64,000 nt of DNA from Phycisphaerales bacterium. Lineage in GTDB: Bacteria > Planctomycetota > Phycisphaerae > Phycisphaerales > UBA1924. The position numbers and the translations under genes are program-made. Location: positions 124,001 through 188,000 of the forward strand of contig DASPKU010000015.1 in NCBI GenBank assembly GCA_035627955.1. The letters are read 5' to 3'. This document shows, piece by piece, positions 52,485-59,709 of the stretch. The stretch's first letter is position 1. Each line of letters begins with the position of its first letter. A model generated the notes under the pieces. The model saw only the letters and a program-made list of their open reading frames with translations, was not told the DNA's origin and did not search any database.

Positions 52485-53313
52485 TCAACACGCCCCCCCG
52501 CCCAGCACCCTGAAGAAGCTCTCGATGTCCTGGTCGGTCCCGGTATCGCCGTCACCATTGAAGTCGGCGCCGCCCTCATAGCACGTGTCGCAGCATGACC
52601 CGCCCAGGCACGCGAAGAACGCCTCGATGTCCTGATCGGTGCCGATGTCACCGTCGCCGTTGAAGTCGCTGGTGCCGCACGTGGGTGGCGCGTTCACCAC
52701 GGTGAGCGTCGCGGTCACGTTGTACTTGCCGTTGACGTTTTGATAGACAGTGAAGTTGCTCCAGCCGGCGCTCAGCTCGAACCGGTAGGTCCCCGGCTGC
52801 AGCACACCCTGGAAGTTGGCCGTGGGATCAGGGTTCGCCGAGCCCATCCACACCGCATCAGCGACGCCCTGCAGCACATCGGTCCGGTACACGCGCCCCG
52901 CCACGCCGCCGCCCGATTGGATCCCTGTCGAGGTCACGAGCGCCGCCGTGAACGTCACTTCCGTGGGACTCGCCACGCTGAACTCCACGACTGACGTGGC
53001 GTTGGCACGCACGAGGCTCGAGGTCGTGTTGGCAACGTACCGGACTTCGCCCGTCGCCGTGATCTGCGTGGGCCCGGCATCCGCCGTCATGATGGCGCGG
53101 GCCGACGCGGGCCAGCTCACGGATGTGTGGTCCGCCGAGAATGGCCCAGGCTCGTTGCTGAGCGTCTGCTGGAGGCCGCCATCGATGCTCCCGGCCGACC
53201 CCTGACTGGCGTGCGCCTTCACCTCCTGAGAGACGCTGGTGATGTTGAGCTGCCCCGCGGCAACTCCACCCAGGGCGCACGTGGACCGCGGCGATCATCA
53301 GGCACGTACGCAT
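52485..53313 (-). CDS. Secreted GC-type dockerin protein with a frameshifted signal peptide
   Basis: The ATG at 53313 has GGAGG in its leader and starts MRTCLMIAAV, a signal peptide, but continues out of frame. The mature part (CALGGVAAGQ, NITSVSQEVKAHAS) is in another frame, with the shift near 53270. The downstream frame from a GTG at 53222 has 245 codons: a beta-sandwich (about 50-175: VRYVANTTS, VVEFSVASPTEVTFTAALV, YRFELSAGWSNFTVY) and a two-segment dockerin (link CLGGSCCDTCYEGG, end GGGAC). One base insertion or deletion would restore a secreted protein. It could be a recent mutation or a sequencing error. Confidence 0.7.
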
Positions 53314-53509
53314 GGGGTCACCTCCGGAAGCCCCGAACGGGGCGTACCAGAGCTTACCAAGGATTTCGCCGGCCGGTTGCACCCAATCTATAAGAACCCA
53401 CCGCAGGGCTCATAACCCCGCACCACTCCCTTACTTCGCAAGAGCACCACACGCCCATGGATTGACCCCCGTGCTACGCTCGCCGCCTCGTATGAAAGGG
53501 AACGCAGCC

Positions 53510-54964
53510 ATGCCCACACGCACCGCCATCACCCCCGCCATCCTCGCCGCCCTCGCCGCCGCGCACGCCCAGGCGCAGTGCACGCCCAGCTTCAACAACG
53601 GCCCCGACCTGCTCGCCCCGGCCGCGTTCGCGATCGCCGTTGCCGACGTGAACATGGACGGCCGGCCCGACATCATCACCGCGCCCAACACCCCGGGCCC
53701 GCTGTCGGTCTTCCGCAACCTCGGCGGAGGGGTCTTCTCGCCGCGCCTCGAGTACGGTTTCATGTCGGCCAACTCCCGCCACATCGCCATCGCGGATATC
53801 ACGGTTGACGGCATCCCCGACGTCGCGGTGACCACCGATCAGGGCCTCGAGCTCTACTACAACTTCGTGAACACCTTCCACTACATGGGCATGGAGCACA
53901 CCGGCCAGCTGCGTCAGGTCGCCAGCGCCGACATGGACGGCGACGGCACCGCCGACCTCGTCACCGCCTGCGCCACGCCCTCGCGCGTCGACGTGCTGCT
54001 CAACCCGGGTGGCGGCTTCCTCCAGACCTTCTCCACAGCGATGCCCGTGCCGGCCAATGGCGTGCTCCTCACCGACTTCACCTTCGACGGCCGGCCCGAC
54101 GCCATCATCATGGGCGCCGGTAACACGGGCCTCTACGCGCTGTTCAATGACGGCAACGGGCACCTCATCAACCCTCAGCTGATCATCAACAATGTGGGCG
54201 GCAACGCCATCGCCGCGGCTGACCTCAACTCCGACGGCCAGGTTGACATTGTCAACATGCAGCCCAACTTCGCCCGAGCAAACGTCCTCGTGAACCAGGG
54301 TGGCGGGACGTTCGGGGCCGCGACGCCGATCAACACCTCCAGCTCCGGCCTCCAATGGCTCCCCGCCATCGCCGACATCAACGGCGACAACACCCCCGAG
54401 CTCATCCTTCCATACCTCAGCCGCGTGAACGTCTACCAGCAGACCGGCCCCTTCGCGTACGTTCAGCCACCGCTGCAGTTCCCCACCGGCGCTGGGGCGG
54501 CGCAGGTCGCAGTCGGCGACTTCAACGACGACGGCGCGCCCGACCTGGCCGTCTCCAATCCCACCGCGGGCACGATCCGGGTCCTCTTCAACGCGGGCGG
54601 AGGAACCATCAACCTGCACCCGCAGCCCGCCGCGGTCGAGTTCGGCGGTAACGCGTCATTCGAGATCGCGGCCACCACCACCGGCCCTGTCGCCACCTAC
54701 CAGTGGCGCCGCAACGGCCAGTTCCTCACCGAGGGTGACCATTACGCCGGGGTCCATACGAACCAACTCCACATCCTCTCGGCCACCGAGATCGAGGCGG
54801 GCACCTATGACTGCGTCATCAACGCGTGCGGGCAGGTCTACTCGAACCCCGCGACGCTGACCGTCACCGGTTGCCCGAGCGCCGACTACAACCGTGACGG
54901 CGACGTGGGCACGGACGCGGACATTGAGGCGTTCTTCCGCATCCTGGGCGGCGGGCCATGCTGA
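53510..54964 (+). CDS. Secreted FG-GAP/VCBS-repeat, Ig-like protein with a half dockerin
   Basis: 484 residues from the ATG at 53510 (alternative 53492). The signal peptide ends AHAQAQC. Seven or so FG-GAP/VCBS-like repeats follow (VADVNMDGRPDIITA, IADITVDGIPDVAV, SADMDGDGTADLVTA, AADLNSDGQVDIVN, IADINGDNTPELIL, VGDFNDDGAPDLAV), each with a D-x-N/D-x-D-G calcium loop. An Ig-like domain (YQWRRNGQFL, EAGTYDCVINACG) precedes the tail. The tail is a single EF-hand segment, DYNRDGDVGTDADIEAFF, directly followed by RILGGGPC, instead of the two seen elsewhere. Confidence 0.85.
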   Translation: MPTRTAITPAILAALAAAHAQAQCTPSFNNGPDLLAPAAFAIAVADVNMDGRPDIITAPNTPGPLSVFRNLGGGVFSPRLEYGFMSANSRHIAIADITVDGIPDVAVTTDQGLELYYNFVNTFHYMGMEHTGQLRQVASADMDGDGTADLVTACATPSRVDVLLNPGGGFLQTFSTAMPVPANGVLLTDFTFDGRPDAIIMGAGNTGLYALFNDGNGHLINPQLIINNVGGNAIAAADLNSDGQVDIVNMQPNFARANVLVNQGGGTFGAATPINTSSSGLQWLPAIADINGDNTPELILPYLSRVNVYQQTGPFAYVQPPLQFPTGAGAAQVAVGDFNDDGAPDLAVSNPTAGTIRVLFNAGGGTINLHPQPAAVEFGGNASFEIAATTTGPVATYQWRRNGQFLTEGDHYAGVHTNQLHILSATEIEAGTYDCVINACGQVYSNPATLTVTGCPSADYNRDGDVGTDADIEAFFRILGGGPC

Positions 54965-54982
54965 CTGACTGCCTCTCCTAAT

Positions 54983-55012
54983 CGAACCGGTCGGCGTTGG
55001 CCGGCCGGTTCG
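54983..55012. terminator. Bidirectional terminator between convergent dockerin genes
   Basis: CGAACCGGTCGGC and GCCGGCCGGTTCG form a 13-bp stem with one T-G wobble and loop GTTG, followed by CGTTTA on the plus strand. It lies between stops at 54964 (+) and 55029 (-). Confidence 0.7.
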
Positions 55013-55028
55013 TTCGTTTACTGGTCGA

Positions 55029-55679
55029 TCAGCACGCGCCGCCGCCGAGGACTCGGAAGAAGCTCTCGATGTCCTGGTCGGTGCCGGTATCACCGTCGCC
55101 GTTGAAGTCGGCGCCGCCGGCGTAGCAGGTCTCGCAGCAGGAGCCGCCGAGGCAGGCGAAGAAGGCTTCGATGTCCTGATCGGTGCCGAAGTCGCCGTCG
55201 CCGTTGAAGTCGCTGGTTCCGCAGTTGCTGCCGGTCTCGATGTCGATCTCAACGCGGCTGGTCATGGACCAGCTGCCGGAGACCTCGGGCGGGTCGTTGA
55301 GGCTCCAGAGGTGCCAGGCCCAAAGGCGCTGGCCCAGTGGGCCGTTGAGGTCGGTAGTGCTGATGGTGGCGGTGAAGGTGCCCTCGCCGAGCCAGTTGAG
55401 ATCGGCGCCGGTGACACCCCAGTAGCCGAAGGCGTCGTTGTCAACGGGGGCGAAGAGCTCCCAGTAAAAGTTCTCGGCCTGGAAGCCGTTGCTGGTGGTG
55501 AACTCGATGTGCAGGCGGGCGGCGACGATGGTGCCTTCGGTGGGGCCCATGAAGCGGAGCTGCTGGAGGTAGGTGCCCGGCTCCTCGGGGAAGAAGTCGA
55601 CGGTGTAGGTCGTGACGCCGGCGGTTGCGGGCGCGGCGAGCGCGGCCAGTGCGAGAGCGAGCGGGGCGAGGGAGCGCAT
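55029..55679 (-). CDS. Secreted beta-sandwich GC-type dockerin protein
   Basis: 216 residues from the ATG at 55679. Signal peptide MRSLAPLALALAALAAPATA. A beta domain of about 120 residues (VTTYTVDFFPEE, IVAARLHIEF, WELFAPVDNDAFGYW, TFTATISTTDL, WAWHLWSLND) follows; no family is recognised. Dockerin: DFNGDGDFGTDQDIEAFF, link CLGGSCCETCYAGG, DFNGDGDTGTDQDIESFF, end GGGAC. It is the shortest complete dockerin protein here. Confidence 0.85.
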   Translation of the reverse strand: MRSLAPLALALAALAAPATAGVTTYTVDFFPEEPGTYLQQLRFMGPTEGTIVAARLHIEFTTSNGFQAENFYWELFAPVDNDAFGYWGVTGADLNWLGEGTFTATISTTDLNGPLGQRLWAWHLWSLNDPPEVSGSWSMTSRVEIDIETGSNCGTSDFNGDGDFGTDQDIEAFFACLGGSCCETCYAGGADFNGDGDTGTDQDIESFFRVLGGGAC

Positions 55680-56018
55680 ATTCAGTGTTCCTTGTTTAGC
55701 GGACGCGGTGTTGCGTGCGCGGGTAGCGCGCCGGCGGTGGCCGCGGGACTCGGTTGGTGTTCGCGGCGGTCGGGCGCTGGTTGTTTCGGAAACGATATAC
55801 GCGTGGTTTCGCTGTGCGCTGCGGTGGTTTTGGGGGTTTTTGAAGGAGGGGTTGGGAATCGCAGGAAACGGTTCGGAAACGGTCGGAGTGGGGCAAAGAT
55901 TTTTTTGTGGGCGCGGTCCACGTGGGTTGGGAGCGCTGGTGAATGAGACTCATAGGAGTCATAGGACTCAGAGGAGTCATGGGGGTCATGAGAGGAGTAG
56001 GTGAGGTTGCGGCAGCGG
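55680..56018. other. Non-coding gap with CATAGGAGT minisatellite
   Basis: 339 bp. It has a G/T-rich stretch on the plus strand (TTTTGGGGGTTTTTGAAGGA), a pair of CGGAAACGG-like units around 55872-55890 and, at 55944-55996, a GAGTCATAGG-type repeat. No gene. Confidence 0.45.
55944..55996 (-). repeat. GAGTCATRG-type 9-10-bp minisatellite, copy 1
   Basis: GAGACTCATAGGAGTCATAG and related units tandemly repeated. Translated on the minus strand it gives SYDSYESH-type peptides. A second locus lies at 56988-57032 inside the next composite gene. Confidence 0.6.
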
Positions 56019-57515
56019 TCAGCAGGTGCCGCCGCCGAGGACACGGAAGAAGGCCTCGATGTCCTGGTCGGTTCCGGTGTCGCCGTCGGCGTTGAAGTCG
56101 GCGCCGGCTTCGGGGCAGCGTGGGCAGCAGTGGCCGCCGAGGCAGGCGAAGAAGGCTTCGATGTCGGCGTCGGTGCCGGTGTCGCCGTCGTTGTTGAAGT
56201 CGGCGGCGCCGCAGGGCGGGGGGAGGGTGAGGATGAAGCCGTGCAGGGCGTTGTTGTAGTAGCCCTGCCCGATGATTATGCGGCCGTCGGCGCTCACACC
56301 GCTGGCGAAGAGGAGGACCCAACCAGTGAGATCTACGCCGATCGAAGGCAAGTGTGTGTTGAGGTCCACGACTCCGAGGTAGCGCGACCACATCGTGGCG
56401 CGGTAGGAGTACGCCGTGCTCTCACATAGAAACCCTGTGTAGCCGACGATGACGCCGCCGTCGGCGCTGATTGCCTTCGGAGCGTTCTCGCAGGCGTCGG
56501 GAAGGAGCGGTAGAGGAGCGATGCGGCCAGCCTGCCAGATGGTGGCACGGAACCGGTAGTCATCCGATGGCCCTCGGCAAACTCCCACGATGGTCGACGT
56601 ATCTGCGCTGATCGCGAGAACCCATGACTCCTGAGTGCCGGGGAGCAGTCCGAGGTCCTGGATGCCCGTGCTTTCGGTCCAGCGGAAGGCGTGACAGTCC
56701 TCGTCGAAAGGGCCTGGGATGCCGGAGGAGCCCACGATGACCGAGCCGTCGGCGCTGATCGCGGTGGGGAGCGCGAACTGGCGGCCAGTCGGGGGCGGGA
56801 TGAGCTCGATGGACTGAGCGTGCGCACGTTGAGGGGCCAGAGCGGTGATGGAGAGTGCGAGCAGGAGGGCCGCGGCGGTGTGGTGGCGCATGCTGGGTGT
56901 ATCGGGTGTGCGTGGTGGGGAATGGGAGAGATTGGGGGTGGGGGGTTGTGGGCGCGGGGGTGGGGTGGGTGAGGGCGGGTGGGGGTGATAGGACTCATGG
57001 GAGTCATGGGAGTCATGGGAGTCATGGGAGGGATGCGAGTCGGGGGGCGTGGGCGCGGAGGGTGAGTTGGTGGTGGCGTGGGGCTCGGGGGCTTGCGCGC
57101 GGCTGCGGGGAGAAAACCCTCGCTGGCGCGTCGGGCTCGTTGGGGTGAGTTGCAGGCGCGCTTGGGTGATCGCGCGGAGGATGGTGGTGGCGCTGCGGCG
57201 GGATTCGGTGTTGTGGTGGTCGAGCTGTTTGGTGGGGTGGGGCGGGGGCGTGAGCAGACGCTCGAGGGTGGCGAGGGCGAGGTGCTCGAGGCGGGCGTGG
57301 GTGAGGGCGCGGTGGGCGGTGAGGTAGGCCGCGATGTCGGGGCGGGTGGTGAGGGCGAGGATGTCGGTGGGCGGGATGCGGGTCTCGGAGGCGGCGTGGA
57401 GGAGGTCGAAGTCGCTGAGGATGAGGGAGAGGACGAGGGCCTGGTCGGGAGGGGAGAGGGGCGGGAGAGGGATGTCGGATGTCGGAACTCGGATGTCGGA
57501 GGTGACGAGCGGCAT
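56019..57515 (-). CDS. Composite ORF: helical N-terminal protein joined in frame to a HAF-like GC-type dockerin exoprotein
   Basis: 498 codons without a stop, from the ATG at 57515 (GGAG in the leader). Residues 1-120 are helical (LVLSLILSDFDLL, RPDIAAYLTAHRALTHARLE, RRSATTILRAITQA) and look like an independent cytosolic domain. Residues 122-208 are repeats and low complexity, including the dispersed planctomycete TSPTRQRG element and the HDSHDSHDS minisatellite. From Met209 (56891) a signal peptide (RHHTAAALLLALSITALA, then PQRAHA) starts a second, secreted protein with HAF-like strands (IQDLGLLPGTQESWVLAIS, AISADGSVIVGSS, GVSADGRIIIG) and a two-segment dockerin (end GGGTC). Probably two genes whose separating stop has been lost; no clear ribosome site precedes 56891. 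Confidence 0.7.
   Translation of the reverse strand: MPLVTSDIRVPTSDIPLPPLSPPDQALVLSLILSDFDLLHAASETRIPPTDILALTTRPDIAAYLTAHRALTHARLEHLALATLERLLTPPPHPTKQLDHHNTESRRSATTILRAITQARLQLTPTSPTRQRGFSPRSRAQAPEPHATTNSPSAPTPPDSHPSHDSHDSHDSHESYHPHPPSPTPPPRPQPPTPNLSHSPPRTPDTPSMRHHTAAALLLALSITALAPQRAHAQSIELIPPPTGRQFALPTAISADGSVIVGSSGIPGPFDEDCHAFRWTESTGIQDLGLLPGTQESWVLAISADTSTIVGVCRGPSDDYRFRATIWQAGRIAPLPLLPDACENAPKAISADGGVIVGYTGFLCESTAYSYRATMWSRYLGVVDLNTHLPSIGVDLTGWVLLFASGVSADGRIIIGQGYYNNALHGFILTLPPPCGAADFNNDGDTGTDADIEAFFACLGGHCCPRCPEAGADFNADGDTGTDQDIEAFFRVLGGGTC
56988..57032 (-). repeat. GAGTCATGG 9-bp minisatellite, copy 2, inside the composite ORF
   Basis: ATGGGAGTCATGGGAGTC units; on the minus strand they read HDSHDSHDS within the composite protein. 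Confidence 0.6.
57115..57146 (-). repeat. Planctomycete dispersed repeat (CCCTCGCTGGCGCGTCGGGC type) in the composite ORF
   Basis: The plus strand reads ACCCTCGCTGGCGCGTCGGG then CTCGTTGGGG. In frame on the minus strand it gives SPTRQRGF. Elements of this type are known in planctomycete intergenic DNA and translated fragments; here it lies inside an ORF. Confidence 0.5.
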
Positions 57516-57580
57516 GGTGGGGGCTCCGGGCGGTGGCCGTACGGAACCCTACCTCGTGGTGGTCGCGCGGGCAATGGGGC

Positions 57581-57610
57581 TTGTGCGCATGTCCACGAGT
57601 TTGCGCACAA
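57581..57610. promoter_or_regulatory. Dyad TTGTGCGCA-N12-TGCGCACAA upstream of the composite ORF
   Basis: Two perfect 9-bp inverted half-sites with 12 bp between them, 66 bp upstream of the 57515 start. The length and spacing resemble an operator, though a weak hairpin is an alternative. Confidence 0.35.
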
Positions 57611-57743
57611 ACGTCGCCGATCAAGTGGGAAGTGGCTGTGGGGGTTGAGTTTGAGATTTTGCCGTGTGTGACGGGGGAGTATTTCAGCGAGGTCTGCGAG
57701 GGCGGCTACGTCGGCGGGCAGGAGATGGGATGTGCAAATGGAT

Positions 57744-57778
57744 GAAGGCCGCGCGGTGTGGGGTGGCGCGCGGCCTTC
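57744..57778. terminator. Terminator-like hairpin downstream of the PEP-CTERM gene at 57816
   Basis: GAAGGCCGCGCG and CGCGCGGCCTTC form a perfect 12-bp stem around an 11-nt loop, 37 bp after the minus-strand stop. On the minus strand it is followed by ATCCATTTGC. Confidence 0.6.
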
Positions 57779-57815
57779 GGTGGTGAAGCTGAGTTGTGTG
57801 ATCTGGGTTGTGAGA

Positions 57816-58355
57816 TCAGCGGCGGCGGCGGCGGGTGGCGATGGCGCCGCCGGCCATGAGGAGCGCGGTGGCGCCGGGGGTGGGGACGGTGGACATCCAG
57901 CCGTTGCTGATCATGCGGGTGGAGGAGTTGACGCCGCGGTAGACGTACTCGTAGGCGGCGAAGCTGACGGGCTCGGGGCCGCCGTCCATGAGGGTGTTGC
58001 GGACGGCGTCGGTGAGGTTGAAGGTGATGGCGAGGTAGTCGCCGGCGACGGGGCCGCCCCAGAGCAGCCAGCCGGTGTGCTGGTAGTTGCTGGCGTTGGG
58101 GTAGGTGCCGTTGATGGTGAGCGGGTAGTAGGGCGTGAAGATTGGGTCGTGGTGCTGGAAGGTGAAGCTCCACGAGAGGGGGTAGTAGATCGACACGTCA
58201 CGGTCGAAGGTGATGGAGCCGACGAGGTTGCCCTGCGCGGGGATGCTGGAGGTGTAGAAGTCCCAGGGCTGGTTGATGTACCAGGTGGTAGGCGCGGCAA
58301 GGGAGGTGGAGGCGGAGGCGGCGAGCAGCGCGGCGGCGATGGTGGAACGGATCAT
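57816..58355 (-). CDS. Exported protein with PEP-CTERM-type tail
   Basis: 179 residues from the ATG at 58355 (alternative 58376). The signal peptide MIRSTIAAALLAASASTSLA precedes a beta-rich body (WYINQPWDFYTSS, ITFDRDVSIYYPLSWSF, WLLWGGPVAGDYLAITFNLT). The tail is STVPTPGATALLMAGGAIAT followed by RRRRR, PEP-CTERM-like. No domain recognised. Next to a second PEP-CTERM gene on the same strand, possibly co-transcribed (69 bp gap). Confidence 0.75.
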   Translation of the reverse strand: MIRSTIAAALLAASASTSLAAPTTWYINQPWDFYTSSIPAQGNLVGSITFDRDVSIYYPLSWSFTFQHHDPIFTPYYPLTINGTYPNASNYQHTGWLLWGGPVAGDYLAITFNLTDAVRNTLMDGGPEPVSFAAYEYVYRGVNSSTRMISNGWMSTVPTPGATALLMAGGAIATRRRRR

Positions 58356-58424
58356 GATGTGTCTCTCTTCAGGCATTTGCGGTGTGCGGTGGTTCGTTGG
58401 TTTGAATGGTGCGGAGCGCGGTGA

Positions 58425-59543
58425 TCACTTGCGGCGGCGGCGGAGGGAGGCGCACAGGCCGAGGGCGAGGGCGCCGGCGGCGCCCGGCGCGGGGATGCTG
58501 CCGGTAAGGATCACGCTGCGGGTGACGTTGTCGGGGCCGACGGCGAGGCAGTAGATGCGCGAGCCGTCGTCGCTGATGTGCTGGGTGGTCGTGAGGCGCC
58601 ACCCGGCGGGCAGGAGGCTCGCGTAGACCTGGTTGAGGTCAAGCGTGGTGTCGGTGGCGAAGTGGTAGAGGAAGGCGCGGCTGGGGACGCCGGGGCCGGA
58701 GATGCCGCCGCCACCGAGCGTGCCCGTGAGGTTGAGGGCGGTCATGCCGCCGAAGTAGTTGGTGAAAGCGTTGGTGTAGTTGGGGATGAGGTGGGCGGTG
58801 CCGCTGGCGTCCCACCAGCAGGGGCGGCCGAGGGAGCTGATGTTCACGTTGCCACCGATGATGGTGCCGTCGCGGCTGATGGCGTGGTTGCCGGCGTCGC
58901 CGTGGGTGGCGCCGGGGAGGAGGTTGAGGGCCTGCACTGCGCCGGTGGCGTAGTTGATGCGGTACATGTTGGTGTTGTTGCCGCTGAAGGACGCGAGCAT
59001 GATGGCGACAGGAGCGTCGTCGGCGATGCCGCGGTAGGCGCCGGAGCTGCCGCCCTGGGTCGTGATGAGCTGAGAGACGTTGGTGCGGCTGCTGCCGTTC
59101 ACCGCCCAGATGTGGGTGGTGCTGGCGACCATGCCGTAAGTGCCGTTGGCGGCGATGTGGTAGGCCTGGCCGAGGAGGTTGCTGCCGGCGGGCTGGGGCA
59201 GGGGCGAGGAGGTCATCGTGTTGCTGACGGCGGTGGCGGGGAGCCACTGCGCGGGGGGCGTGCTGAGGGTGCCGCCGACGATGCGGGCGCCGTCGGTGGA
59301 CATGCCCAGGACGCCGGCCGTGCCGGCGAAGCCGAGGTTGGCGGTGGGGCTGACGTAGCGGAAGTCGCCGTTGTCGAGCTGACCGACGAAGGTGAGGCCG
59401 TCGGCGGAGATGTCGACGGTGCGGGTGAAGTAGCGGCCAACGGGAGCGCCGCCGGCGAGGCCCCAGGCGATAGGGGTGTAATCGGCGGAGGCGATGGCGG
59501 CGAGGCTGATAGCAGCCGCGGCGGCGGTGAACGACTTCAACAT
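58425..59543 (-). CDS. Exported HAF-like repeat protein with PEP-CTERM-type tail
   Basis: 372 residues from the ATG at 59543, with GGGAGAGA in the leader. Signal peptide MLKSFTAAAAAISLAAIASA. HAF-like repeats (VDISADGLTFVGQL, LGMSTDGARIVGG, AISRDGTIIGGNV, HISDDGSRIYCLA) match the propeller-like domain of the composite ORF. The tail SIPAPGAAGALALGLCASLR plus RRRK is PEP-CTERM-like. Role unknown. Confidence 0.8.
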   Translation of the reverse strand: MLKSFTAAAAAISLAAIASADYTPIAWGLAGGAPVGRYFTRTVDISADGLTFVGQLDNGDFRYVSPTANLGFAGTAGVLGMSTDGARIVGGTLSTPPAQWLPATAVSNTMTSSPLPQPAGSNLLGQAYHIAANGTYGMVASTTHIWAVNGSSRTNVSQLITTQGGSSGAYRGIADDAPVAIMLASFSGNNTNMYRINYATGAVQALNLLPGATHGDAGNHAISRDGTIIGGNVNISSLGRPCWWDASGTAHLIPNYTNAFTNYFGGMTALNLTGTLGGGGISGPGVPSRAFLYHFATDTTLDLNQVYASLLPAGWRLTTTQHISDDGSRIYCLAVGPDNVTRSVILTGSIPAPGAAGALALGLCASLRRRRK

Positions 59544-59709
59544 GCGGATATCTCTCCCTCTTCTCTCTGCGTGGCCGCGCGAACGTACGGCGGCGGGGGA
59601 GGTAGGAGGGAGGGGGCGCGGGTCTGAAAGGATTTCGTGGGTGGGGGGTGCTTATCGCCCCTTATGGACGGGAGGGGGCGAGGGCGTGAGGGTTGGTCTG
59701 CCTTTGGGC

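Larger units (their letters stand above)
57516..57815. other. Non-coding gap upstream of the composite ORF
   Basis: 300 bp. It contains a 9-bp dyad at 57581-57610 and the terminator of the PEP-CTERM gene at 57744-57778. No gene. Confidence 0.5.
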
